A stretch of DNA of 64,000 nucleotides from Actinophytocola xinjiangensis (GCF_001921215.1 NZ_MSIF01000001.1:1-64000); one strand, 5' to 3'. Counted from the stretch's first letter, positions 8,253-16,775 are shown. The notes: generated from the letters alone by a model not told the origin. Numbers and translations: made by a program.

Positions 8253-9596
8253 ATGGCACACGCCGAGAACAGAGGTGACGGATGGCGGGCGCGATACAAA
8301 CGCCCCGATGGGACCTGGGGGAGCCAGTCCGGTTTCACCTCGGAGACCGCGGCGACGAACTGGGGCAACGATCAGGAGTCGCTGGTCCGGCGCAACACGT
8401 GGATAGACCCTCGGGACGCCGAGACGCTGTTCGGTGTCTTCGCGGAGGAGTATCTGAGCGCGATCTGTGCTCGCCTCGGCGAGGGGACGGCTGCCAAGTA
8501 CCGGTCGCATCTGGACAGCCAGTTGCTGCCGCAGTGGTCGGACTGGCCGATGATCGGGATCTTCAACAGTTACATCGAGATCGAGAAGTGGGTGTCCGAA
8601 CTCCACGAGGAGTATGCCGAGTCGACCGTGTCGTCGGTCTTCGCGACCTTCTCGACCTTTCTCAACGCCGCGGTGCGCGCGCGGATCATCCCCGCGAGTC
8701 CCTGTAGCGGTATCCGGGTCACCTCGGGTGAGTACGCGCCTGAGCGCCTCGTGGCGTCGCCGGTGCAGGCGCTGCGGGCGGCGATGCGGCTCTACGAGTC
8801 CGGGCTGGGTCTGGGTGGGTTCACGCTCTGTCTGGCCGACTTCTACACCGGCGGGCGCTGGGGGGAGTTGGCCGGGCAACAGAGCCACGAGTACGACGCC
8901 CAGAAGAAGGCGATCAGCATCCGGTCGCCGCTGAAGGAGGTGGGCGGGGTACTCAAGAAGCACGGCACGGCGGTCACCGAGACCTGTGCTGTGGTGCCCG
9001 CCCCGTCGGTGCGGAGACGTCGAGGTGCGGCGGCACGGAAGGGCCGGACCAAGACCCCTGCGGGTACCCGATGGGTGGAGTTGCCACCGAGTATCGCGGC
9101 GTTCTACGAGTTGCTGCTGGACAGCCACATCCACCCGTTTGTCTTCGCCACACCGGAGGGGCGTCCGTGGCGGCGGTCGAATTTCCGGCAGCGGTACTGG
9201 CGGCCGGCCTGGGACGGCATCCACGCGGACGATCCGTGTGCCGATGATCACATGCCCGCGATCCTGCCCTGGTTCACCTTCCACGAAGGCCGCCACAGCC
9301 ATGCCACCTGGCTGACCGAGGACGGTGTCCCTGAGGTCGCGCGTCGGGCGCGGCTGGGGCAGAAGATGAAGGGCGTCGCCCGGATCTACGACCATGTGAC
9401 CGACGTCATGCGCAAGCAGATCCTGGACGCCCTGGAAGCGCGGTGGGACGCCAGCCTGCTCGCGCTCACCGCTACGGAACGTGCTCGCCTGACAGGCTGG
9501 TTCCCCCATCTCGAACCGGTGATCACGAGGCTCATGATCGAGAACGGGGACGGTAAAAAAGATACCGTCTCCCATTCGTCTCCCACGCAAGACTGA
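8253..9596 (+). CDS. Tyrosine recombinase / phage-type integrase
   Basis: A 447-aa integrase. The N-terminal arm-binding region (GWRARYKRPDGTWGSQSGF) is followed by a SAM-like core-binding domain (about 60-170) and the catalytic domain, with R202 (TGGRWGE), H344, R347 and H348 (HEGRHSH) and nucleophile Y379 (ARIYDHV). Length is usual for actinomycete integrative elements. GGAG precedes the ATG. Its 3' end lies 49 bp from the 3' end of tRNA-Val(GAC), the classical integration site for this enzyme class, so the right attachment site is expected at or in that tRNA. An inverted repeat GACGGTA/TACCGTC sits within the last codons (about 9549-9571). The gene is intact, so the element may still be mobile. 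Confidence 0.95.
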   Translation: MAHAENRGDGWRARYKRPDGTWGSQSGFTSETAATNWGNDQESLVRRNTWIDPRDAETLFGVFAEEYLSAICARLGEGTAAKYRSHLDSQLLPQWSDWPMIGIFNSYIEIEKWVSELHEEYAESTVSSVFATFSTFLNAAVRARIIPASPCSGIRVTSGEYAPERLVASPVQALRAAMRLYESGLGLGGFTLCLADFYTGGRWGELAGQQSHEYDAQKKAISIRSPLKEVGGVLKKHGTAVTETCAVVPAPSVRRRRGAAARKGRTKTPAGTRWVELPPSIAAFYELLLDSHIHPFVFATPEGRPWRRSNFRQRYWRPAWDGIHADDPCADDHMPAILPWFTFHEGRHSHATWLTEDGVPEVARRARLGQKMKGVARIYDHVTDVMRKQILDALEARWDASLLALTATERARLTGWFPHLEPVITRLMIENGDGKKDTVSHSSPTQD

Positions 9597-9628
9597 AGCC
9601 CCGCTCCTCACGAGGAGGAACGAGGCTT
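9596..9628 (+). terminator. Hairpin after integrase gene
   Basis: A 14-bp stem (9596-9609 with 9615-9628), two C/A mismatches and a 5-nt loop, begins at the last base of the integrase stop codon. There is no T-run, so it is at best a weak intrinsic terminator. Because it lies between the integrase and the tRNA it could also be an element of the attachment site. Confidence 0.5.
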
Positions 9629-9645
9629 CTACCAGCGCTGATGTC

Positions 9646-9720
<75 letters not shown>

Positions 9721-9721
9721 G

Positions 9722-9793
9722 AGGCGGAGGCGGGAATCGAACCCGCGTACAGGGCTTTGCAGGCCCTTGCCTAAGCCACTCGGCCACTCCGCC
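9722..9793 (-). tRNA. tRNA-Cys (GCA)
   Basis: Cloverleaf on the minus strand with acceptor GGCGGAG/CTCCGCC, anticodon loop CTGCAAA (anticodon GCA) and U73, the discriminator base required by cysteinyl-tRNA synthetase. CCA is not encoded. It lies 1 bp upstream of tRNA-Val(GAC), so both are probably cut from one transcript. Confidence 0.96.
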
Positions 9794-9874
9794 GGCTGCC
9801 CGAGCGTATCCCGGGCGGACCAGGCTCGGACCGAGGGGCCAGGATTCGGTCCTGGGAAGACCGACCCCTCTTCG

Positions 9875-9947
9875 AGCGGACGACGGGACTCGAACCCGCG
9901 ACCCTCACCTTGGCAAGGTGATGCGCTACCAGCTGCGCTACGTCCGC
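9875..9947 (-). tRNA. tRNA-Gly (GCC)
   Basis: Cloverleaf on the minus strand with acceptor GCGGACG, anticodon stem TCACC/GGTGA and loop TTGCCAA (anticodon GCC), and T-loop GGTTCGAGTCC. It is the first gene of a Gly-Cys-Val cluster; CCA is not encoded. Confidence 0.96.
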
Positions 9948-10014
9948 GAAAACCCCACGCCGGCCAGGAAGTTCCCGTCCCCCGTGGTGTGAGCGAAACT
10001 CTAGCCGACCCCCC

Positions 10015-10038
10015 GGAACCCCCTCGCACGGGGGTTCC
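10015..10038 (-). terminator. Hairpin downstream of ssgB
   Basis: A perfect 9-bp stem GGAACCCCC/GGGGGTTCC with a 6-nt loop lies 15 bp past the ssgB stop. A TTTT run follows it only in the plus direction, so for ssgB it would act as a structure without a U-tract, common in high-GC bacteria. Confidence 0.6.
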
Positions 10039-10053
10039 CCTTTTCCGAAACGC

Positions 10054-10479
10054 TCAGGTCAGGTCGGTGGAGATCAAGTGTGTGAGCGCCTCGTCGACGT
10101 CCACCCACAGGTGCTCGTTGCCGGGCACCACGACGTCGTACGTGCGGTCGAGGAAGTCGGCGAGCTCCTGGGCAGAGGCCTCGAACACCGCATGCCCCGA
10201 CGGCGAGCTCAGCTCGATCACGACGACCTCGGGATCGTCGACCGCCGGGCGGATGCGCACGTCGCCGTTGCCGGCTTCGGCGATCAGGCCGTCGGCCAGG
10301 AGGTCCCTGGCGAACACCCACTCCACCCAACCGGCGCGGCCGGTGCGGAAGGCCGCGACAACCGCGTACGGATCGCGGGTGTCGTAGCGCAGCTCGACCT
10401 TCACCGGCACCGCGGGCGTCCGCGGAGCCAGAAGGTCGAACACCGCCGTTGAGCGGAGCGTGACGTGGTCGTTGCGCAT
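10054..10479 (-). CDS. ssgB: SsgA-family sporulation/cell-division regulator, SsgB-like
   Basis: A 141-aa SsgA-like protein. In Streptomyces, SsgB directs FtsZ to future septum sites through SsgA; the family is confined to morphologically complex actinomycetes. Family hallmarks are LRYDTRDPYAV, the WVFARDLLADGL segment, the ELSSPSGHAVFEA stretch and FLDRTY. Length and the start (ATG 10479 behind an AGAAGGG-type site) fit SsgB. It is flanked by tRNA genes and is monocistronic. A 17-bp perfect palindrome lies 25 bp upstream of the start, and a stress-sigma-like promoter motif farther up; see the separate entries. Its presence supports a sporulating or septating filamentous host. Assignment to SsgB rather than another SsgA-like paralogue is likely, not certain. 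Confidence 0.9.
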   Translation of the reverse strand: MRNDHVTLRSTAVFDLLAPRTPAVPVKVELRYDTRDPYAVVAAFRTGRAGWVEWVFARDLLADGLIAEAGNGDVRIRPAVDDPEVVVIELSSPSGHAVFEASAQELADFLDRTYDVVVPGNEHLWVDVDEALTHLISTDLT

Positions 10480-10503
10480 CGTCGCTACCCTTCTCTCCCT
10501 TCC

Positions 10504-10520
10504 CAGTCGTTGAACGACTG
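10504..10520. promoter_or_regulatory. Perfect 17-bp palindrome, candidate operator of ssgB
   Basis: CAGTCGTT-G-AACGACTG is a perfect inverted repeat (8-bp arms) centred 33 bp upstream of the ssgB start codon. The short spacer is unsuited to an RNA hairpin but typical of a dimeric repressor site. The binding protein is unknown. Confidence 0.55.
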
Positions 10521-10599
10521 AGTCCCTTCCCTGTGACGGTTGGGAGACCCCTTTCGGTCAACGGCACCGCATACTTCACCCAAACGGGTCAGCGCTTCG

Positions 10600-10624
10600 G
10601 TACCCTGTGTCCAGGAGACGACAC
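10600..10624 (-). promoter_or_regulatory. Candidate SigB/SigH-type promoter of ssgB
   Basis: On the minus strand GTGT, 15 nt, then GGGTAC fits the GTTT-N14-16-GGGTAC consensus of actinobacterial stress/development sigma factors with one mismatch. Transcription would start about 115 nt before ssgB and place the palindrome in the leader. Streptomyces ssgB is reported to depend on SigH; the match here is only by eye. Confidence 0.3.
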
Positions 10625-10794
10625 TCCGTGAACCTACCCCTGGCCTCTCCCATCCTGGCAAGAGGACGTCGGCTCGCGGTAGCGTCGTAGCCCGAATGTT
10701 GTTCGAGGCGCCTCCGGCAACTTACCCCAGGTCTTGCCCGATGAGCCCGTACCGACCCCGAATTCGGCGGACAGAGGTGGCGCGGAACACGCGA

Positions 10795-10838
10795 AAGGCC
10801 CCCATGCACCCGGTACTACCAGGCATTATGGGGGCCTT
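10795..10838 (-). terminator. Terminator of tRNA-Val(CAC)
   Basis: A perfect 11-bp stem (AAGGCCCCCAT with its complement, 10795-10805 and 10828-10838) with a 22-nt loop starts 3 bp after the tRNA 3' end and ends with a short T run on the minus strand. Confidence 0.8.
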
Positions 10839-10841
10839 GCG

Positions 10842-10913
10842 TGGGCGATACTGGGATCGAACCAGTGACCTTTCCGGTGTGAGCGGAACGCTCTCCCGCT
10901 GAGCTAATCGCCC
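10842..10913 (-). tRNA. tRNA-Val (CAC)
   Basis: Minus-strand cloverleaf with acceptor GGGCGAT, anticodon stem TTCCG/CGGAA and loop CTCACAC (anticodon CAC). CCA is not encoded. Its 3' 28 nt match tRNA-Val(GAC) at 9650-9677 at all but one position, giving two near-identical direct repeats 1.2 kb apart. Confidence 0.96.
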
Positions 10914-11102
10914 GTGGTGATCGAGATGGAACTGTACCGGACGCATTTCGGCCCGCTTGTCGGGGGGCCGGTTGTGTCTCGCGCTGGGCATTCGTCGGGT
11001 CACCGTCGGAGGTCGGGGCCTCTGTGGACGGCACGGTTCACCCGAACGGACCAGTGGCACTGCGGAGTGTTGTGGATCGTCACTGTTCGTGGCCAATGAG
11101 AG

Positions 11103-11133
11103 CGGGCCCCGTCGGCGACGCCGACGGGGCCCG
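11103..11133 (-). terminator. Strong hairpin terminator of the LVIVD-protein gene
   Basis: A perfect 15-bp GC-rich inverted repeat (11103-11117 with 11119-11133) lies 17 bp past the stop at 11151. No T-run is present. Confidence 0.75.
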
Positions 11134-11150
11134 GTTCCCACGTGCTGGGA

Positions 11151-12572
11151 TCAGCGGCCGTAGCGGCCCTGGGTCTGCACGTTCAGCTCGTCCATCTTCA
11201 CGCCCTTGGCCTTGTTCGTCCGGGGATCGTTGATCTCCAGGACGTCCAGGCCCTTACCGAGGTCGGACGAGTAGATGTAGCCGTTGTAGTAGTACGCCGA
11301 CCAGCTGCCGCCGCCCTCGGCCGGGTCCGCGGCCGGGCCGCGCTCCCAGAAGCCGATGCGCTTCGGGTTCGACGAGTCGGTGAAGTCCCACACCTGCACG
11401 CCGCCCATGTACCAGGACTGGACCATGATGTCCTTGCCCTTGACCGGGATCAGCGAGCCGTTGTGCGCGACGCAGTTCTCGTCGTCGGTCTGGTAGCGGT
11501 CGATCTTGAAGTAGCTCTTGAAGTTGAGCTTGCGGTTGTCGCCGCGGCCGGAGATGTCGTAGATGCCGTCGGCACCGCGCTCGTCACCGATCTCGGCGTT
11601 GCAGGTCGCCGCGCCGCCGCCACCGAGCTCGTCGGTGAAGATCACCTTCGTGCCGGCGTTGTTGAACGTGGCGGAGTGCCAGAACGCGAAGTGCTCGTCG
11701 TCCTGGACCCGGTCGATCTCGCGGGGGGCGGTCCGGTCGGAGATGTCCCAGAGCACACCGTCACCCATGCAGGCGCCGGCGGCCAGGTCCTTCTCCGCGT
11801 AGACCGTGATGTCGTGGCAGCCGGTGGTGGCCGACGTCCCGTTCGGCCACGGGTTGCCGTCACCGGGGTTGCCGCCGTCCGGGAACAGGTTCGGCTCGGC
11901 GACGATCCTGGCCTGGGTCGGGTGCCGCAGCGGGACCTCGATGATCGAGATCTTGTCGTGCGGCGGCTGGCAGTTGGACAGGCTCGCCGACGGGCTGTAG
12001 GACGAGACGTACAGGTAGACGCTGCGCCCCTTCTTGTCCGGCACCAGCGTGTGGGTGTGGGACCCGCAGTCGGTCGCCACCGCCTTGATGTAGCGCGGCG
12101 AGGACTTGTCGCTGATGTCGAAGATCTTCATGCCCTCCCAGTACGGCTTCGTGCCGTCGTTCTGGGAGGTGGAGTTGCAGGAGTCGTCGCTGCGCCGCGA
12201 GTCGGTCGAGACGAACAACAGGTTGCCGGTGACCGAGATGTCGTTCTGGGAGCCGGGGCAGAGCACCTGGCTGACGATCTTGGTCTTCTTCGGGTTCTTG
12301 ATGTCGTAGATCGTGAAGCCGAGGTAGTTGCCGACGAACGCGTACCGTCCCTGGAACGCGATGTCGGTGCCGGTGCCGCCGACCAGCGGCGCCGTCGGTG
12401 GCAGGTGCGCCACCTGCTTCATGTTCGAGCTGCTGACGATCTCGTCGGGCGCGGGGAACTCCTGGGCCGCCACCGAGGGGACTCCCGCCACCATGGCGGT
12501 GGCCGTCACGGCCGCCCCGGCAGCCACGGCTAACGCGCGTCTCCGCCACCCGCGCAGGGTCGATCTCACCAC
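11151..12572 (-). CDS. Secreted LVIVD-repeat protein
   Basis: A 473-aa exported protein. A basic N-terminus (RGWRRR), hydrophobic core and VAA/QE site form a Sec-type signal peptide. The rest carries LVIVD-type beta-propeller repeats, seen as blocks such as FTIYDIKNPKKTKIV, MKIFDISDKSSPRYI, VLWDISDRTAPREI and VQVWDFTDSSNPKRI. Function of these propellers is unknown; they are found on cell surfaces. Two adjacent GTG codons (12572, 12569) follow a GGAAGGGG site and are the likely start; a longer frame to 12725 would bury the signal peptide. It diverges from a DUF305 lipoprotein, a pairing I recall from other actinobacteria, which hints at joint work outside the membrane, perhaps in metal handling. 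That role is inferred. Confidence 0.85.
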   Translation of the reverse strand: MVRSTLRGWRRRALAVAAGAAVTATAMVAGVPSVAAQEFPAPDEIVSSSNMKQVAHLPPTAPLVGGTGTDIAFQGRYAFVGNYLGFTIYDIKNPKKTKIVSQVLCPGSQNDISVTGNLLFVSTDSRRSDDSCNSTSQNDGTKPYWEGMKIFDISDKSSPRYIKAVATDCGSHTHTLVPDKKGRSVYLYVSSYSPSASLSNCQPPHDKISIIEVPLRHPTQARIVAEPNLFPDGGNPGDGNPWPNGTSATTGCHDITVYAEKDLAAGACMGDGVLWDISDRTAPREIDRVQDDEHFAFWHSATFNNAGTKVIFTDELGGGGAATCNAEIGDERGADGIYDISGRGDNRKLNFKSYFKIDRYQTDDENCVAHNGSLIPVKGKDIMVQSWYMGGVQVWDFTDSSNPKRIGFWERGPAADPAEGGGSWSAYYYNGYIYSSDLGKGLDVLEINDPRTNKAKGVKMDELNVQTQGRYGR

Positions 12573-12676
12573 ACTTACCCCTTCCGGTCTGCTGAAAGAC
12601 CACATTATGACCGGGATGGTGAGGAATAAACTAGCTCCATTTGACTGGGCTTCGGCAGATCGGAACACGATTACCC
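12573..12676. promoter_or_regulatory. Divergent promoter region, LVIVD protein / DUF305 lipoprotein
   Basis: On the plus strand TTGACT (12640-12645) is followed about 19 nt later by CACGAT, which would start transcription at or next to the ATG at 12677 (leaderless). On the minus strand a CATAAT box (12604-12609) precedes the GTG by about 32 nt. Both are by-eye matches. Confidence 0.35.
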
Positions 12677-13384
12677 ATGACTCGGACATGCCGGACGGTT
12701 GGTACGGATCCGACGATACGACCACGGGTGTTCCCGCTGGTCGGAGCGCTGTTACTGGTGGCCGTCGCGGCCATCGGGTGCACCCAGCAGGAGGATGACC
12801 CGCCCGTGCCGGCCAACTCGGCCCCGGTGATCGTTCCCGGCAAGCCCGGCGCCGAGGCCAGCACGATCGCGCCCGGGGAGGCCACCACCGCCTACGAGCA
12901 GGAGCCCCCCAACGAGGCCGACGTGACGTTCGTGCGGAACATGATCGTCCACCACGCCCAGGCCGTCGAGATGGCCCGGCTGGCCCCCGAACGCGCCGCC
13001 GCCAAGGACGTCAAGGGCATCGCCGACCGCATCGGCGACACCCAGCAGCCCGAGATCGACATGCTCAACCGCTGGCTCACCCAGTTCGACCAGCCGACCG
13101 TCGACCCCAGCGCGCCCGCCCACGGCGGCCACGGCGGTCACGGGAGCGCCGAACCGATGGCCGGCATGGCCACCCCCGAACAGCTCGCGGCCCTGCGCGC
13201 GGCCAGCGGCAAGCAGTTCGACACCCTCTTCCTCCAGATGATGATCACCCACCACGAGGGCGCGCTGGCCATGGTCGAACAGGTCCGCACCACCGGCGCG
13301 GACGTGCGGGTGCAGGAGATCGCCGACGACGTCGCGGTCACCCAGACCGACGAGATCCACCGCATGCGCGGGATGATGCTCTGA
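12677..13384 (+). CDS. DUF305 lipoprotein
   Basis: A 235-aa lipoprotein: the hydrophobic leader ends in a lipobox (VAAIGC, Cys near residue 35), so it is anchored on the outer face of the membrane. The DUF305 ferritin-like domain shows its two hallmark segments, MIVHHAQAVEMA and MMITHHEGALAM, plus late acidic/His residues (TDEIHRM). A His/Gly linker (HGGHGGHG) separates the halves. The paired HH motifs suggest metal binding; some DUF305 members sit in copper-resistance loci. The ATG at 12677 is chosen because it begins the signal sequence; a TTG at 12641 is less likely. It diverges from the LVIVD-repeat gene. Confidence 0.88.
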   Translation: MTRTCRTVGTDPTIRPRVFPLVGALLLVAVAAIGCTQQEDDPPVPANSAPVIVPGKPGAEASTIAPGEATTAYEQEPPNEADVTFVRNMIVHHAQAVEMARLAPERAAAKDVKGIADRIGDTQQPEIDMLNRWLTQFDQPTVDPSAPAHGGHGGHGSAEPMAGMATPEQLAALRAASGKQFDTLFLQMMITHHEGALAMVEQVRTTGADVRVQEIADDVAVTQTDEIHRMRGMML

Positions 13385-13470
13385 CCACACCGGAAACCCG
13401 CAGGCCAACCCCCGGCCCGGCTCGATAGCATCAACGCCCTACCGATGTCGAGCCCTCCCGAGGAGTAGCC

Positions 13471-15495
13471 GTGTCCCAGTCACGCCCACCAGTCGCCGAT
13501 CCCACGCCGCGCGTGGTGGTGCCGGCGGGCACTACGGCGGGGGCCGCGGTCCGGGAGGCCGGCCTGCCCGGTAAGGGAGCGGACGCCGTCGTGGTGGTCC
13601 GCGACGCCGAAGGCCAGCTGCGCGACCTGTCCTGGACCCCGTCGGCCGACGCCGCCGTCGAGCCGGTCGCCGCCAACACCCCCGACGGCCGCGCGGTCAT
13701 CCGGCACTCGTGCGCGCACGTGCTGGCCCAGGCCGTGCAGCAGCAGTTCCCGGAGGCCAAGCTGGGCATCGGCCCGCCGGTGCGTGACGGCTTCTACTAC
13801 GACTTCGACGTCGAGCGGCCGTTCACCCCGGAGGACCTGCGGGCCCTCGAGAAGCGGATGAAGCAGATCATCAAATCCTCCCAGCGCTTCTCCCGGCGCG
13901 TGCTGGACTCGGTGGAGGCCGCGAAGGCCGAGCTCAAGGACGAGCCGTTCAAGCTGGAGCTGGTCGACCTCAAGTCCGACGTCGACACCGACGAGGTGAT
14001 GGAGGTCGGGGGCGGCGAGCTGACCGTCTACGACAACCTCGACCCGCGCAGCGGCGACCGGATCTGGGGCGACCTGTGCCGGGGCCCGCACCTGCCTACC
14101 ACCAAGCACATCCCGGCGTTCGCGCTGACCAGGGTCGCCGCGGCGTACTGGCGGGGCAGCGAGCAGAACCCGCAGCTGCAGCGGATCTACGGCACCGCGT
14201 GGGAGTCCCAGGAGGAGCTGGACGCCTACAGCGAGCGGGTCGCCGAGGCCGAGCGGCGTGACCACCGCAAGCTCGGTGCCGAGCTCGACCTGTTCTCCTT
14301 CCCCGACGAGCTGGGCTCGGGGCTGCCGGTGTTCCACCCCAAGGGCGGGATCATCCGCCGAGAGATGGAGAACTACTCGCGTCGCCGCCACGAGGAGTCC
14401 GGCTACGACTTCGTGAACACCCCGCACATCACCAAGGGCGGGCTGTTCCACACCTCGGGCCACCTCCCGTACTACGCGGAGACGATGTTCCCGCCGCTGT
14501 CGTTCGAGGGCGAGGACTACTACCTCAAGGCCATGAACTGCCCGATGCACCACCTGATCTTCCGGTCGCGCGGGCGGTCCTACCGGGAGCTGCCGCTGCG
14601 GCTGTTCGAGTTCGGCGCGGTGTACCGCTACGAGAAGTCCGGTGTGGTCCACGGCCTGACCAGGGCGCGCGGGTTCACCATGGACGACTCGCACATCTAC
14701 TGCACCCAGGAGCAGGCGCCGGGGGAGCTGCGGTCGCTGCTGGCGTTCGTGCTCGACCTGCTGTCCGACTACGGACTGTCCGACTTCTACCTGGAGCTGT
14801 CGACGCGGGGTGACACCGGCAAGTTCATCGGCTCGGACGAGGAGTGGGCCGAGGCGACCGAGACGCTGCGGCAGGCGGCCGTGGACTCCGGTCTGGAGCT
14901 GGTGCCCGACCCGGGCGGCGCCGCGTACTACGGGCCGAAGATCTCCGTGCAGGCCAAGGACGCGATCGGCCGGTCGTGGCAGATGTCGACCATCCAGGTC
15001 GACTTCAACCACCCGAAGCGCTTCGGCCTGCAGTACACCGCCGCCGACGGTTCACGCCAGCAGCCGGTGGTGCTGCACCGGGCGCTGTTCGGGTCGATCG
15101 AGCGGTTCTTCGGTGTGCTGACCGAGCACTACGCGGGGGCGTTCCCGGCGTGGCTGGCGCCGGTGCAGGTGGTGGGCATCCCGATCGCCGACGAGCACGT
15201 CGAGCACCTGGAGCAGGTGGCGAAGGCGTTGCGGGAGCGTCGGGTCCGGGTCGAGGTGGACACCTCCGACGACCGGATGCAGAAGAAGATCCGCAACCAC
15301 ACCACCCAGAAGGTCCCGTTCATGCTGCTGGCCGGCGGCAAGGACGTGGAGGCGGGCGCGGTGTCGTTCCGCTTCCGGGACGGCTCCCAGATCAACGGGG
15401 TGCCGGTGGACCGGGCCGTCGAGCTGATCACCGAGTGGATCGCCGGCCGGGAGAACACCTCGCCGTCGGCCGAGAGCGTGCGGGTCGAACACTAG
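13471..15495 (+). CDS. thrS: Threonyl-tRNA synthetase
   Basis: A 674-aa class II synthetase that charges tRNA-Thr. It has an N-terminal TGS domain (about 10-70), an editing domain with [11 protein letters not shown] (about 88-98), the catalytic core with the zinc-site cysteine in AMNCPMHH (about 360), motif 2 ([10 protein letters not shown]) and motif 3 near 530, and a C-terminal anticodon-binding domain ([16 protein letters not shown]). The GTG start follows a GAGGAG site. It heads a conserved actinobacterial operon: HIT, pgsA, patA, pimA and nudix genes follow, here interrupted by a YceI/MarR divergon. A 7-bp inverted repeat (GGCTCGA at 13419-13425, TCGAGCC at 13448-13454) lies in the leader; no T-box is evident. 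Confidence 0.98.
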   Translation: MSQSRPPVADPTPRVVVPAGTTAGAAVREAGLPGKGADAVVVVRDAEGQLRDLSWTPSADAAVEPVAANTPDGRAVIRHSCAHVLAQAVQQQFPEAKLGIGPPVRDGFYYDFDVERPFTPEDLRALEKRMKQIIKSSQRFSRRVLDSVEAAKAELKDEPFKLELVDLKSDVDTDEVMEVGGGELTVYDNLDPRSGDRIWGDLCRGPHLPTTKHIPAFALTRVAAAYWRGSEQNPQLQRIYGTAWESQEELDAYSERVAEAERRDHRKLGAELDLFSFPDELGSGLPVFHPKGGIIRREMENYSRRRHEESGYDFVNTPHITKGGLFHTSGHLPYYAETMFPPLSFEGEDYYLKAMNCPMHHLIFRSRGRSYRELPLRLFEFGAVYRYEKSGVVHGLTRARGFTMDDSHIYCTQEQAPGELRSLLAFVLDLLSDYGLSDFYLELSTRGDTGKFIGSDEEWAEATETLRQAAVDSGLELVPDPGGAAYYGPKISVQAKDAIGRSWQMSTIQVDFNHPKRFGLQYTAADGSRQQPVVLHRALFGSIERFFGVLTEHYAGAFPAWLAPVQVVGIPIADEHVEHLEQVAKALRERRVRVEVDTSDDRMQKKIRNHTTQKVPFMLLAGGKDVEAGAVSFRFRDGSQINGVPVDRAVELITEWIAGRENTSPSAESVRVEH

Positions 15496-15504
15496 GATCG
15501 GCTC

Positions 15505-16062
15505 ATGAGCAGCGATCCGTCGGAGCTGGTGTCGCAGGAGGGTGTCGGCGAGCCCGACGCCCTCCAACGGCTGTGGACGCCGCACCGGATGGCCTACATC
15601 AAGGGCCAGCACAAGCCGGTGGGCGACGACGCCGACGGGTGTCCGTTCTGCCGGCTGGTGGCCCTCGACGACGCGGACGCGTTGATCGTGGCGCGTGGTG
15701 AGCTGGTGTACGGGGTGCTCAACCTGTACCCGTACAACCCGGGGCACCTGATGGTCGTGCCGTACCGGCACGTCGCCGACTACCCGGACCTGACGGTGGC
15801 GGAGACGGCCGAGTTGGCCGGGTTCACCCAGCGGGCGATGGCGGTGGCGCGGTCGGTGTCGGCGCCGCACGGGTTCAACATCGGCATGAACCAGGGGGTG
15901 GTGGCCGGTGCGGGGATCGCCGCGCACCTGCACCAGCACCTGGTCCCGCGGTGGGGTGGGGACTCGAACTTCATGCCGGTGATCGGGCACACGAAGGTGC
16001 TGCCTCAGCTGCTGGCCGAGACCAGGGCGCTGCTGGCGAAGGCCTGGGCCGAGCTCCCCTGA
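15505..16062 (+). CDS. HIT-domain protein, Ap4A-phosphorylase-like (Rv2613c type)
   Basis: A 185-aa histidine-triad protein. The active-site HLHQHLVPRW gives the HxHxH triad, and CPFC near residue 47 is a family zinc motif. The M. tuberculosis counterpart, which follows thrS in the same way, is described as a diadenosine tetraphosphate phosphorylase (Ap4A to ADP and ATP). It starts 9 bp after thrS, so the two are surely co-transcribed; since Thr-RS can make Ap4A, pairing with an Ap4A-degrading enzyme is sensible. A terminator-like hairpin follows. Confidence 0.94.
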   Translation: MSSDPSELVSQEGVGEPDALQRLWTPHRMAYIKGQHKPVGDDADGCPFCRLVALDDADALIVARGELVYGVLNLYPYNPGHLMVVPYRHVADYPDLTVAETAELAGFTQRAMAVARSVSAPHGFNIGMNQGVVAGAGIAAHLHQHLVPRWGGDSNFMPVIGHTKVLPQLLAETRALLAKAWAELP

Positions 16063-16081
16063 GAGTGTCCCCGGGATGCCA

Positions 16082-16116
16082 CACGGCGCCTCCCGCTCTG
16101 GTCGGAAGGCGCCGTG
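16082..16116. terminator. Bidirectional terminator between HIT and YceI genes
   Basis: A perfect 10-bp stem CACGGCGCCT/AGGCGCCGTG with a 15-nt loop sits between two convergent genes. Confidence 0.75.
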
Positions 16117-16134
16117 CCGGGGGAGGGCGGGGAG

Positions 16135-16719
16135 TCAGGACCCGGAGGTCTCGGTGTTCTCCGGCTGCCGGAGGACCGACTCGACCTCGATCTGGATGTC
16201 GATCTTGTCGCCGACGACCGCGAGGCCGTTCTGCACGCCCTCGAAGTTGACGTTGAAGTCCTTGCGGTTGATCTGGGCGGTGGCGCTGAACCCGGCGCGG
16301 GTGCCGCCCCACGGGTCGGCGCTGAAGCCGTTGAGCTCGAAGGTCAGCGGTACGACCTTGGTCACGCCCTTGAGTGACAGCTCGCCGTCGAGGACGAAGT
16401 TCTCGCCGTCCTGGCGGGCGCCCGAGGCCTTGTAGGTCATCTCGGGGTACGTCTCGACCTCGAAGAAGTCCGGTGAGCGCAGGTGCTCGTCGCGGGTGTC
16501 GTTGTGCGTGCTGATCGAGGCCAGGCCGATGGTGATGTCGACCGACGAGTCGAGCGGGTTGTCGGTGGTGACGATGGTGCCTTTGACGTCCGAGAACTTG
16601 CCACGAACCTTGGTCACCACCAGGTGGCGGACGACGAAGCCCACGTCGGTGTGCGCCGGGTCGATGTCCCAGGTCCCCGTGACGTAACCGGGTGGGATCT
16701 CGACGGTGGTGCTGGACAT
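16135..16719 (-). CDS. YceI-family lipocalin-like protein
   Basis: A 194-aa protein with the YceI signature: WDIDPAHTDVGFVVRHL at the start, SDVKGTIVTTD, and the DEHLRSPDFFEVETYP block. YceI proteins are beta-barrels that bind long polyisoprenoid chains such as quinone-like molecules. Unlike many relatives this one has no signal peptide, so it is probably cytoplasmic. It diverges from a MarR gene with an 84-bp gap holding two TTGA-N4-TCAA palindromes, one 22 bp from its start, so it is very likely under MarR control. Confidence 0.93.
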   Translation of the reverse strand: MSSTTVEIPPGYVTGTWDIDPAHTDVGFVVRHLVVTKVRGKFSDVKGTIVTTDNPLDSSVDITIGLASISTHNDTRDEHLRSPDFFEVETYPEMTYKASGARQDGENFVLDGELSLKGVTKVVPLTFELNGFSADPWGGTRAGFSATAQINRKDFNVNFEGVQNGLAVVGDKIDIQIEVESVLRQPENTETSGS

Positions 16720-16741
16720 GTTGTGGTTCCCTCCGAGGTAG

Positions 16742-16753
16742 TTGAGCGATCAA
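16742..16753. promoter_or_regulatory. MarR-type operator 1 (TTGA-N4-TCAA)
   Basis: TTGAGCGATCAA, inside a slightly longer GTTGA/TCAAC palindrome, lies 22 bp upstream of the yceI-like start. It matches operator 2 and the site upstream of the ring-opening dioxygenase at 54944-54957. Confidence 0.6.
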
Positions 16754-16775
16754 CCGAGAGCCTACACGTGCGTGA

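Larger units (their letters stand above)
10480..10841. other. ssgB upstream region
   Basis: This 362-bp stretch between ssgB and tRNA-Val(CAC) has no gene. It carries the ssgB leader with its palindrome, a candidate promoter and the tRNA terminator listed separately. The middle (10625-10794) shows nothing I can interpret. Confidence 0.5.

Noticed and set aside
8025-9611. Minus-strand frame of 528 codons opposite the integrase
   Set aside because: It covers the excisionase and integrase genes, whose catalytic residues are intact on the plus strand; no domain is seen in this frame.
10015-10038. Considered as a plus-strand terminator because of the TTTT run
   Set aside because: No plus-strand gene lies upstream in reach; it better serves ssgB on the minus strand.
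13385-13470. Possible T-box or other riboswitch ahead of thrS
   Set aside because: The 86-bp leader is too short and lacks a T-box bulge; only a 7-bp inverted repeat is present.
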